A stretch of 64,000 bases of DNA from Laetiporus sulphureus 93-53 (Eukaryota > Basidiomycota > Agaricomycetes > Polyporales > Laetiporaceae), in the NCBI RefSeq assembly GCF_001632365.1, contig NW_024468514.1, positions 156,348-220,347 of the forward strand, given 5' to 3'. The notes beneath the pieces were generated by a model. It made no database searches and was not told the origin of the DNA. It saw nothing but the letters and a program-made list of their open reading frames with translations. This document shows positions 25,145 through 36,525 of this stretch, piece by piece (the first letter of the stretch is position 1; every line of letters begins with the position of its first letter). The position numbers and the translations under genes were made by a program.

Positions 25145-27511
25145 GCCAGTCATGTATTTTTAATCTGTGATAAGTGTTGCAGACAGTAATGTACAGGCAT
25201 AGCTAGATAGTAGAGTACATATCCAGCTTTTATAAATCCAGGTTTAGCCTTAGTCCACCGTGCTTGTGTGTGATTTCATTTATTCGATATAGCTTACAAT
25301 TTCAAAACCATAGTCCAGTATCTCAAATTGTACGTGAGTCAGAGTATTTCGGACTTAGTACCTTTTGTTGGACAAAAAAGGCACTATGGGGCTAAAAAGA
25401 GATTTTCCTGATGCATGTTACCTTCCACTCTAAAAAGCATGCAGCAGAGGACAATATGGCCTCGAGTGGCCACAGGCGCATCGTACCTGTTAACTCAAAC
25501 GCTCAAGCACTAACCTGAGGTGATCACAAGCCCCTCGAGCCCCCACCATCAACCCACTTCTCCTTGCCACCACCACCTCCTAGCACCCCTGGCTACTCGA
25601 ACATTCTTTCATGTAATGACTCCGGCCTGAGCCCATCCATGTCTGCGCTCGCATCTAAGTCCGATGACAAAAAAAAACTAAAAGAAATGTTCACCTTCAT
25701 GCACCGTGATCGCAAAAAGCCTAAGCTTCCTGTGCCATCTGAGTTTCCTGTCCCTGCAGCCCAATCGAATTATTCAATCTCAAGTTCTTTTACCATATTC
25801 AGTATGTCTCCCCATCTGTGCACTCTCTCTACCATAGCAACTGCCTCTCCGCTCGGTCCTCCATTTGTGCTCTTCACATCTTGCGCTAGCATCACACTGC
25901 CACAATTCACCTGTGGCAACAGCAGTGGGTAAAGGAGACAGCGACAAGATCAATCTATATGGTGACACTCGTTGTACCAACTCATGTCTCTTAATTATTC
26001 AAAGTACGCATATATAGGGTGTTCCTGATATGCGACAACATTCTCGATAGTGTGGCAGTCTGTTAAGGTAGTAGGTAATGTTACCAACACTATGATGATC
26101 TAGTTCTAACCTTCTCTTAGGCCGCTACACCTGGCCAAGGTCACTGAGATGAGGTGAGCATAGCCCTCTTTCATTTTCAGCCATTCAATGAATTCAGCAT
26201 CCTATCTAGAGCACTTTTACCGAATATAATCAGGTTCGCGTACATTTGCAGGGCAGAACTGCACATACATAGTGACTCGCAATGGTGTGATCATTCTCCT
26301 GACTACTCCACCTTTGCTGCACATATCTTGTCTGGCTCGTCAGTTCATCAGGAGCCAGGTGAGCATGTCATCATTCTCGACTTCATCCAGAGCTCTCAGG
26401 GAAAGAAGAGTACAAAGTTTAGATTCTTTCTTGTTGCTGACTGTGAGTATCTAACATTCTGATACATATATTGTGTTTAAGATTCATTTATGTATGCCCG
26501 CCAGCATTGACACCAGAAGCCACGAAGTAAGTGGTAAACAAGTGCAATGAATGCTTCATACAATCAGTGAGTGAGTAATTCTCAATCATGCACTTGGCTC
26601 TTTGTCTCAGCACACCTGACTTGCTGCTTTGCAGGAGACAGCTGTCTATTGTGTCGCACAGATCTCTCCCTTTCTGCCTTCTGATGGCTCACCCTTCCTC
26701 CTCACACCCTTTGTGCTTTTTCAGCCAAAATTGGTCTGCTCTGCTGCAGGACGGCACATCTCGAGGACATCTGTCTCGTCTTCCACAGATGCTATGAGTT
26801 TCAATACAAGCACCTCAATGGAGGAGAACGAAGATGGAGATGGCAAGCATGCAGGTTCATCGATGCTGCACCTAGGGCGCAACAAAGGCATCAACGCGAA
26901 CAGCACCATTACACCTCAGGGTGGTCCACATACACCTGCCTCGGACCAGAGCTTGGTGAGCAGATGTGAGAGTGTGCATGCATGAGCGCGCTGATGCCCA
27001 GTGCTGTAGCACAGTGTGTGTCCTCGCTCGTTGCTGCTAATGCCAGCCCAGATCAGTTTGCACACATTTGTCACATTTGCCTATCATCTAATCACTGATC
27101 ATGACTTATTCGATGAAGGACTGCAATGAGTACAATATAGCATATGTTGCTCCTCTAGTACGTGCTTCAATTCGAGTCGTGTTCTATGCTAGATGCAATT
27201 TCTATAGGATGGCTTTATCGTGAATTCTCTGGTAGAGTGGATGAAAGATGAATATACTGTGCCATACAAAAAACCTGTACAGTTGGTAGCTTACAGTGAA
27301 TCAATCAAAATTCTGCACCTGTCGATACCTATCGTATACTAGCCAGACAATGAGGTTTCTAGTCGGGCATTCGAGCACCTAAATGATCTCAAACCCACCT
27401 GACGACATGGTGAAATATCTGACCAGGCCTGACCTTACCACACAGACATGCCACAGACCTGTGTATTGACTGTATAGTCAAAACTTATCAGATAGACAGT
27501 GACAGGTACGG
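25145..27511. other. 2.4 kb, repeat-like, no recognised gene
   Basis: A + strand frame at 25564-25932 (122 codons) begins with a Pro run and contains DDKKKLKEMFTFMHRD. Others near 26154-26462 and 26629-26985 are low-complexity. None shows a known domain, and composition is AT-richer than the host genes. Probably degraded transposon sequence or non-coding DNA. Confidence 0.35.
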
Positions 27512-28865
27512 TGATACGCACCGAGATATTCTGCGATCGGAAAACACCAGAAATTGCGTCCGACTATTGCACAATCGGATAGTGAGTCACCGTCATCCGG
27601 AATAACAAACACCAAAGCCAGAACAGTCCAGAGTGGGCAAAGGAAGGCCTTGCTGACTGCCTGGGAAAATGGAACTGCGTGAAGAGGTCAGAAGGGGAAC
27701 ATGAGGCGCAGAAATAATGAGAAAGCCATGAAGAAGCATAGCCGATTACGAGGCACAGTGCAAGAATGGAACACGACCGGTTAGGCAACTCGGAGATGAA
27801 CAAGTGCGCTAAATGAATGGAAGGCAGGGTAGCGGGCCGACAAACCCTGGCAGGGCCGGACTTCCAGTTCCCCGACTGTAGGATACGGAGAGGGGGCAGG
27901 AGCGAGCTTTGCGACATGTTTCAATGAATCGGAAACCTAATGTATGATCAGAAACGTGTTTCAGCGACTCAGCTGGCTCATTTCCGATCCACTATATAAT
28001 CCACACTGTACATAAAAAGGAAGAAAAGAAAAAGAAGAAGGAAGTTCTCCACAAGAGTTTCCCCACGCAGCAGAGTTCAGTTCTCGTCTTGTCTACGCTA
28101 GGGCGTCATGCCTGACTACGTCTACATCTATTGCGATCACATTCACACCTCTGGGATTCTCAACACTGAGAGGGGCAGCACTCTCAGTAGTGGCCTCCAG
28201 CTCGACTCGGGTTTCAGCCAGTTAAGCCACGTTATCGTGCTTTCGTCGTCTCACGCCATCACCTGCCGCTCTCACACCACTAGTCACGAGTCCAAACCAG
28301 GATCCCGTTCCCATCGAACCCCGTAGCCTCACTAGCACCCAGGGATTCCTCGTTGGTGCTCATACCAGTTCTAGATGCCCAGGGCTTCGTCGTCAGCGCT
28401 CGTTCCAGCTCGGTAGCTATTAGGGACTCGTCGTTGGCACTTAACCCAGTTCGGAGGAAGTTAGGGCTTCATCATCAGCACTCACCCAGCTTCGTCCAGA
28501 AGTAGCTAGTCCTCATGACTCAGCCCAGACCCTCAGCTATCACCGTTTTGCGAGCATAGGAGTCGCCAATCGCATTCCACTCCCACACACCCCCACACTT
28601 CAGCTTTCGACTGTTGCCCAGTCGGTCCTATCTCCATAATTGAACCCGACACTCACTGACTCGCATTTTTCGTGGTATTTCACTCTGTTTCAAGCACACA
28701 CAGCTGAACGACTCACAGCCACCCGTCGCTGCATTATCATCCGAAGTTTCCTGTGACTGTAGCCCCAAAGGGACCGTGGACGGACGAGCCCCGGTTCGCC
28801 TGCCAAGATCAGAGGGATTTGGTTAGGAAGTGCTGCTCACGGCCAGGACGTGATTGAGCATATCA
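27512..28865 (+). repeat. 5' LTR of the gypsy element
   Basis: Begins tgatacgcaccgag and ends gagcatatca. It aligns without length change to 40304-41657. Contains ctatataatcc near 27990, a plausible TATA box, about 100 bp before a purine-rich gaagaaaagaaaaag tract. Confidence 0.93.
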
Positions 28866-28869
28866 TTCC

Positions 28870-28887
28870 TGGAGCCCACCGCGAGGG
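28870..28887 (+). other. Candidate primer binding site
   Basis: tggagcccaccgcgagg starts 5 bases after the 5' LTR end and begins with TGG, the complement of a tRNA CCA 3' end. The priming tRNA was not identified. Confidence 0.5.
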
Positions 28888-31800
28888 GTGGAGAGGATTT
28901 AAAAGTTCCACAGCACTGAGTCGTCAGCCTTACGATCAGAAACTGAAGAAGCAGTTTGGTATCCCCTTGAAACAGAGTTGGAAATACCACTATAGGTGAA
29001 ACATCGGACGAAGAAGTCTTCTCGTCGTTCAATCAGAGGCTCAGGCGACTTCACGAGTTTCAGGAGAATTCGAGCGAGCAGAAGAAGGCCGACCCCACGT
29101 AGCCAATTTCCGACCATCTCCATCATTTGAAACACGTTCCTCAGCTTCGCGATCGAGATCACCAGCTTCTAGAATCGCTAGCCCACTTAGTTCACTTACC
29201 CCGCTATCACATCATTCTTCGGAGTCTTCGACTGCGGAAGCTTAGTCAGAACACATTTCTGAGGCTTCATCACAAGAAATCCCGCTTAGAACTCTTCTAG
29301 ACGAGCTAGAAGCAGCCTTCGCAGCAGAACAGGCATCGAATCCAGTCCAGAACCCTACCCAGACACTTAATTTACTGACCCCCACAGCCACAGTCAAAAT
29401 GGGAACCATCATAACCAATCAGATGCCGTTTCGTGGTGATCGATCGGCACCCACTTTTGATCCCGATCAGCTCAGAACCCTCTTTCACTTCTTCGATGAC
29501 CTAGAAATCCTATTCACGCATTGCCAAGTAATGAATGAAGCGGAAAAGAAGCTGTGGGTGAAACGCTATCTCAATATAGACGTTGCTGATCTAGTGGAGT
29601 CGCTTTCAGAATATTCTGATCCCACGAAGACTTATGTCGATGTGCGACAAGCCATACAGGAGCTGTATCCAGGCGCAGATACAGAGCGCAAATGAGAAGT
29701 TCGAGACATGGATCTCTTAGTCAGGGAGCGAGCCTGACTGGGAATTCAGACGATCACAGAACTAGAAAACTATCATCAGGAATTCCTAGCCATCACCTCA
29801 TTTCTCATTGGCAAGAACCGCATTTCGGAGTCGGAACGCAATCACGTGTTCGTTCGAGGATTTCCACCAGAGTCGTGGAGTCGCATTTCGCAATGCTTGC
29901 AGCTGAAGCAGCCGGATCACTACCCAGATGATCTCTACTCGGTAAACGACGTCTACGAGGCCACAAAGTTTGTGTTGCATGGCACTAGCGCAGGGCTGAC
30001 CACAGTAAAGCTGACTATAACTATGTTGACTAGTAGCGCACCAGCAATCAAGAGCGAGGATATTTTGTTGCTTATTGAGAGCCTGGTCAAGTCAGTCCAG
30101 ATGCTCACGGCAGCTGCGACAGGTGGAATTGTGAAGCAGAATGGGAGTCAAGCTGTGACTGTGAGCAGGCCACCAGTCACGAATGGAAGTCCGAGTGGAT
30201 TTTGCCACTATTGCGGAGAAGCCGGAGGCATGATCAGAACATGCAAGCACATCGAGGAGGACATAAAGAGCAGCAAGTGCCTATGCAACGCAGCCAGAAA
30301 AGTTGTCCTACCGAATGGCACCTTCGTACCTCGCACCATTCCAGGCATTACGATTCACGATCACATTTACGAGTGGCACAGATGCAACCAGACTCCAGTC
30401 GCAGCATCAGTCTCAGCGGCGAATCTATTCGAAGTCTCGGAGGACAAAGCAAGTTCGTTCTCGCTAGGCGCAGAAGATAGGATCGAAGCTTTGGAACAGG
30501 AGCTATTCAACTTAAAGCAATCACGACCAGTCTTCAACGGAGTTCATATGCCACCACGATGACCAGCAGGATTAGCCACAAAGCCAGCACAGTCGGAAAA
30601 GGCATCCGAGCAAGCGCAACCTCAGGCGGAGCCAGAGAAGGCCACTGAGAGTGCGCCGAGTACGTCAGTTCCAGCAGTCATGGATGCAGTGCCAGAGCAT
30701 CCTTTCCGATTAACTAGAGACGTGTTATACATTCCACCAAACACACGTAACTTCGGTCAAGCCCCAAAGCCAGGAGCAAGAGATGAAGCCTATCGCAATG
30801 CCCCACCAGTCTACCAGTCAGAGCTTGCGACTACGGTTTTCGAGCGATCGATGAAGTCGTCGGCTGTCACATTGTCCATGGAGGAGTTGCTGTCGATATC
30901 GCCAGATGTGCGCAACAAGTATCATGAAGCGTGCACACTGAAGCATGTAGTACCTCCAAGTGTGACTGGAATGGCAACAATCTTCGAAAATGCGGAAGAC
31001 AGCAGCGCTACGATCGGACAGGAAGAGGAGTTCACCTGTCGAGGGGAGCCTTTAGCAGTGACAGGCTCAATAATACCTGATCCCTATGACACCTACTTGA
31101 AGCACATTCCTAATGGAGATGAGCCAGAGCAACTAACAGTCGCAAAAGGCTCGCACGCATTGCAATCGATAGTCACACTCATCAACAACAAAGAGCGAGT
31201 ACAGGCGATTCTAGACCCAGGATGCTAAATTGTCGCAATGTCGGAAGACGTCTGTCTCTTGCTGGGACTCATTTATGATCCAACAATAAAGCTCAATATG
31301 CAGTCTGCGAACAGAGAAGTCGACCAGTCGCTCGGACTGGTTCGCAATGTACCTTTCCAAGTCGGAGAGATCGTCCTATATTTGCAGATCCACATCATTC
31401 GCACAGCAGCCTATGACATTCCTCTAGGACGACCATTTAATGTGCTCACTAAGAGCATAGTTCGCAACTTCTTCGACGAGAACCAGACGATTACAATCAT
31501 ATGTCCCAACACGGAAAGAATCACAATGATACCCACGATACTGAGAGGACCACCGTGAGTCAGAGCACAGCCTTTCCGATCGAAGGATCTGGGTTTTCAC
31601 TAGCAGAAGATATGAGTACCGAAAGCAGCGGGATGGCATTAATCATTGATGTAAGCAGCACAAATACCCCTAGTATATCAGCCTATTCCCCAGTCGTATC
31701 TTCCGATCTCGTTTCCGTTCAGTCAAGCTATTTGCGAGCATCAGGACAAGTCCTCGACGCAGTATCATCATTGTACACAGTAACCTCAGACTTCCGACCG

Positions 31801-33801
31801 ACACCTCGAACCTCGACTTCGCGACTACTACAGACAATTATAGACCCAGGTTGCGATCAAGAGTCAAGCTCGAGAGCCGGCTATGCTGCAACCAAGAAAA
31901 AGTATAAGCCAGTCATGCTCAAAACTCGACCAGTAATCGCGTCGGTACCCGAGCAATTCTGTATCATCCGACGAATAATTGGAGATCCTTTGTGACACCT
32001 ACCCGAGCTTCCAGAGCGGCCAGGCCTTTCTTTCCGACTGGTCGCTATACGAAGGAACACATGGAGGCTTTGGATATCGTGCACCAGCCAGGATCCTTAT
32101 GGCCAGAGGAGAGAGCTCTTATGCACGCATTCATGTGTTTGCATAACCAGGCATTTGCTTGGAGCGATTTCGAGCGAGGAAGATTCAAGTTGGAGTACTT
32201 CCCGCCAATCGATTTTCCAGTCGTACCGCATCAGCCTTGGGTTCAGAGGAATATTCCGATTCCTCCTGGGATCTACAAGGAAGTTTGTGCGATTATCAAG
32301 AAGAAGCTGGATGCCGGAGTATATGAGCCCTCGAACTCATCCTACCGATCACGATGGTTCTGTGTTGTAAAGAAAGACGGAAAGTCTTTGCGACTTGTTT
32401 ACAGTCTCGAGCCACTCAACGCCATTACAATCCAGCACTCGGAAGTTACGCCGACTCCAGAACATCTAGCAGAACAGCTCGGCAGTCACGTGCGTGGAGC
32501 CATGCTCGATTTGTATGTTGGATATGATGAGCGACTCATAGCGGAGACCTTCTGTGATCTTACAACCTTCCAGACACCATTTGGAGCTTTGCGACTTATC
32601 ACCCTTCTGATGGGGTGGACCAACTCAGTACCGATCTTCCACGACGACGTCACATACATTTTGCAATCGGAAATTTCTACGTTCACCATGCCATACATCG
32701 ATGACGTCCCAGTCAAAGGTCCAGTGACCAGATATGTCAAGTCCGACGGAAGCTTCGAGACGATCGCAGCTAACGATGGTATCCGACAATTCGTTTGGGA
32801 GCACTTCCAGTATCTCAATCGGATTGTGCAGCAAATGGAGTATGCAGGTGGTACCTTCTCAGGAACAAAGTTGACGCTATGCGCCGAAGAAATCACGGTC
32901 GTCAGACACAGGTGCACCCTGATTGGACGATTGCCAGATGAATTGCGAGTCTGGACAGTCAAAAATTGGGGCCCATGCAAGGACCTTTCAGAAGTTCGAG
33001 CATTCTTAGGCACGATCGGAGTCACGAGGATCTTCATCAAAGACTTCACAAAGTGAGCTCACTCGCTTGTGCAGCTCACTCGGAAAGGAGTTCCATTCGA
33101 GTTCGGCGAGCCACAGCTCAAAGCGATGGAAGACCTAAAGCAGGCCTTACTGGAGTCACCAGCTTTGCGAGCGATTGACTACGACTCATCAGCACTGGTT
33201 ATCCTTGCAGTCGACACTTCTCCGATCGCAGTTGGGTTTCAGTTGTGCCAGGGCGTGACCGACAGATCGAAAAAGCGGTTTTTCAGTCAGTTCATGTCTA
33301 TCACGCTAAACGATCGCGAGAAGAGGTTTTCGCAACCGAAGCTTGAGCTCTACGGTCTATATCGTGCTTTGCGAGCACTCAAGGTCTATCTGATCGGTGT
33401 TCGCAATCTGATAGTCAAAGTCGATGCCAAGTACATCAAGGGCATGTTGCAGAACCCAGACATCACACCAAGTGCAAGCATCAATCATTGGGTCATCGCG
33501 ATCCTCATGTATCATTTCTGACTAGTCCACATACCAGGAGTCATGCATGGTCCAGACAGATTATCACACCGACCGAGACAGCCAGGCGACCCTCCACCAG
33601 AGCTGATCGAGGACATCAACTTCGATGACTGGGTGGATCACATGAACAGTTTTTTGCACCAAGTACTTCCCCGAGCGCAACTTCTGAGTAATCTGCCATC
33701 GACCGAGGACAGTCGATTTTTCAGAACGGAGGAGGAGCCAGCCACGCAATTGGTTTTTGTGCTTCCGACTCAAAGTAACGAGGGATCGGAAACCATACCA
33801 G

Positions 33802-34757
33802 TGTCACAAAGCACCAAAGCACTTAACCCAATTAAGGGCAAGTCTGCTTTTGTGACCTGCACAAATGATCCCACATAAAAAGCCTGCCACAAGGGCTAGG
33901 CTGAGGACGCGCGCAGTGGTATGCAGTCTGAAAAAGGGGCTCAAAGGGCCCTTAGCCTTATGCTCACAACTAGGGGGTGAATTGGCTGTTTAAGCCGCAT
34001 ACAATAGGATAATGAATCTAAGGTTCTCCCTTAGATCCTCATGGGCTTATATACATGTAGGGCAGGGCCCCTGNNNNNNNNNNNNNNNNNNNNNNNNNNN
34101 NNNNNNNNNNNNNNNNNNNNNNNNNNNNNNNNNNNNNNNNNNNNNNNNNNNNNNNNNNNNNNNNNNNNNNNNNNNNNNNNNNNNNNNNNNNNNNNNNNNN
34201 NNNNNNNNNNNNNNNNNNNNNNNNNNNNNNNNNNNNNNNNNNNNNNNNNNNNNNNNNNNNNNNNNNNNNNNNNNNNNNNNNNNNNNNNNNNNNNNNNNNN
34301 NNNNNNNNNNNNNNNNNNNNNNNNNNNNNNNNNNNNNNNNNNNNNNNNNNNNNNNNNNNNNNNNNNNNNNNNNNNNNNNNNNNNNNNNNNNNNNNNNNNN
34401 NNNNNNNNNNNNNNNNNNNNNNNNNNNNNNNNNNNNNNNNNNNNNNNNNNNNNNNNNNNNNNNNNNNNNNNNNNNNNNNNNNNNNNNNNNNNNNNNNNNN
34501 NNNNNNNNNNNNNNNNNNNNNNNNNNNNNNNNNNNNNNNNNNNNNNNNNNNNNNNNNNNNNNNNNNNNNNNNNNNNNNNNNNNNNNNNNNNNNNNNNNNN
34601 NNNNNNNNNNNNNNNNNNCCGTGATGTATGTGGTGGCATTGTGCTGTTTGTCCAAGTATCCACGTTGCGAGACCAATATGAAGGTTGGCATCCGAATAAC
34701 CACTCAAATGAGGACTTTAATGGTGCAAAAAGAAAGGTGCCACTTAATACTGTGACA
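33802..34757 (+). mobile_element. Nested insertion in pol, probably a solo LTR
   Basis: The insertion begins tgtcacaaagc and ends actgtgaca, and is flanked by the 5-bp target duplication accag (33797-33801 and 34758-34762). Removing the insertion and one duplication rejoins pol in frame (SETIP to DTQDPKAVSYKDVP) and leads straight into the integrase. TG...CA ends plus a 5-bp duplication fit a solo LTR. It shares motifs with 21399-21760 and, inverted, with 24818-25144. Its middle is missing in the assembly. Confidence 0.85.
34074..34618. other. Assembly gap (545 N)
   Basis: A run of Ns inside the nested insertion, consistent with repeats collapsing the assembly. Frames drawn across it are meaningless. 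Confidence 1.
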
Positions 34758-36525
34758 ACCAGACACTCAGGACCCGAAGGCGGTCAGCTACAAGGATGTT
34801 CCATGATCTGCACGAGCCAGATGGAATGATCATCTCATCGCTCTAATCACTGACTGGCTAAAAACGTTGCAGCGACCAGAGAACTACTCGGACAAAGAAT
34901 ACGATCAGATGCTCAAGTATGCAGTCCACTTCTTCAAACGTGACAGACACCTCTGGAGAAAAGATGGACAAGGATCGCACAAGCTAGTCATACTACCAGA
35001 AAACTGACTGAGAGTCCTCGCCGGAGCACATGACGAACTAGGACATCGAGGCATTTTTCTGACTCAATCGTTAATTAGCGAACACTTTTGGTGGCCGGAC
35101 GTCATGGCTGACATCGCTTGGTTCGTCAAGACTTGCGTAATATGCCAAAAGCGACAGATTCACCAAATCCTCATCCCACCAACGGTTGCGATTCCAGCAC
35201 CGATATTTGCGAAGATATATATCGACACGATGCATATGCCGCCCTCAAACAGATTTAAGTACATCGTGCAGGGTCACTGTTCACTCACCCACTATCCTGA
35301 GTTCCGAATGCTTCGAGCTGAGATGGCGAAGACCCTCAGCGATTGGATTTTCGAGGATATACTCTGTCGCTGGGGGGGCCTATCGGAAATCGTCACTGAC
35401 AACGGTGCAGCATTCATAAAAGCAGCAGCCTATCTGGAAAAGAAATATCACATCAAGCACATCCAGATAAGTGGTTACAACTCATGTGTGAATGGGATCA
35501 TTGAGCGACCGCATTTTGACATTCGGCAGGGTCTATTCAAGGCTGCCGATGGAGAGGAGCGCAAATGGAGTCAAGTCGTGCATTCCGTTTTCTGGTCGGA
35601 AAGAGTAACAGTTAGGAGACGAATGGGTTGCTCACCCTATTTCTCAGTTACCGGCACCCATCCAGTCCTACCGCTTGACATCGTTGAAGCAACGTATCTA
35701 ATTCCAGCCCCAGTTGGAATGATATTGATGACCGACCTAATCGCGAGCCGAGCCGAAGCGCTGCAGAAGCGTCGGGAACAAGTCGCAAGAATCCATAACA
35801 CAGTCTACGAAGCTAGGAGGAAAGCAGCCAGGCAGTTCGAGCGAGTCCATAAGAATGCGATCAAGGATTTCGACCTCAAGCGCGGAAACTTAGTATTGGT
35901 TCGGCATATGCAAATTGAGAAGGCACTCAATCGAAAAATGAGACCACACTACATTGGGCCGTATATTGTGCTGTTTCGCAATCGGGGAGGAGCCTACGTG
36001 CTCTGCGAGTTAGATGGAGCAGTATTGGATTGACCAATTGCTGCATTTAGGGTGGTACCATTCACAGCAAGGAAGAAGATCGCGATCGCAGAAGAAATGT
36101 TAGACGCATCGGAAAACAGGTTGAAAGAGATGCATCAAGCGGACGACCAAGGGGAAGAGGAACCAGATGAAGAACCAGAAGATGAGGAGTCAGGAGATGA
36201 AGACGAAGGACAGCAAGACCAGTACGATGAAAACGAGTCGGAATAGACAAGTATAGGAAGTCGAACTAATCATTCAACAGTACATAGGCAAGGACTCAGC
36301 TAGAGGATCAAGGAAGTGACCAAGACTATCATATTCTGCGACAACTTTCTTAAAATTTCAGTCAGGCGAGTTCGCACAAGGTTTTCGACACACAGTTTAT
36401 TCAGGCAAGTAAACGAATACATTTGCTCCGCGCGTGCAGAGGGAGAGATCACGATCGTAATATGAACAAAATCGCGGACAGCCCGCTTTGCGTCACCCTA
36501 GCCCGAGTCCAGCACACTGACGAAG

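Larger units (their letters stand above)
29399..36246 (+). pseudogene. gag-pol polyprotein of the gypsy element, multiply stopped
   Basis: ATG 29399 opens gag (capsid-like MPFRGDRSAPTFDPDQL ... FVRGFPPESWSR), then a zinc-knuckle-like CHYCGEAGGMIRTC whose expected His is Gly. The protease motif AILDPGC is followed by a TAA at 31226. The RT frame from 31992 shows FFPTGRYTKEHMEALDI, MLDLYVGYDER and the catalytic YIDDVPVKGP near 32690. RNase H follows to ~33520, then the integrase HHCC region (HDELGHRGI ... CVICQKRQ), the core with IDTMHM, VTDNGAAF and NGIIERPHF (D, D, E), a GPY-type HYIGPYIV and a very acidic tail to 36246. In-frame TGA codons stand at 29693, 29735, 30560, 31556, 31993, 33054, 33519, 34804, 35005 and 36031. 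The frame changes between ~31556 and ~32030. Confidence 0.92.

Noticed and set aside
27564..27917. Matching 117-codon frames in both LTRs (also 40356-40709, - strand)
   Set aside because: Identical position in the two LTRs reflects LTR duplication. No conserved domain and no evidence of selection could be judged.
34012..34829. Long open frames across the N run
   Set aside because: They consist of unknown residues over an assembly gap and carry no information.
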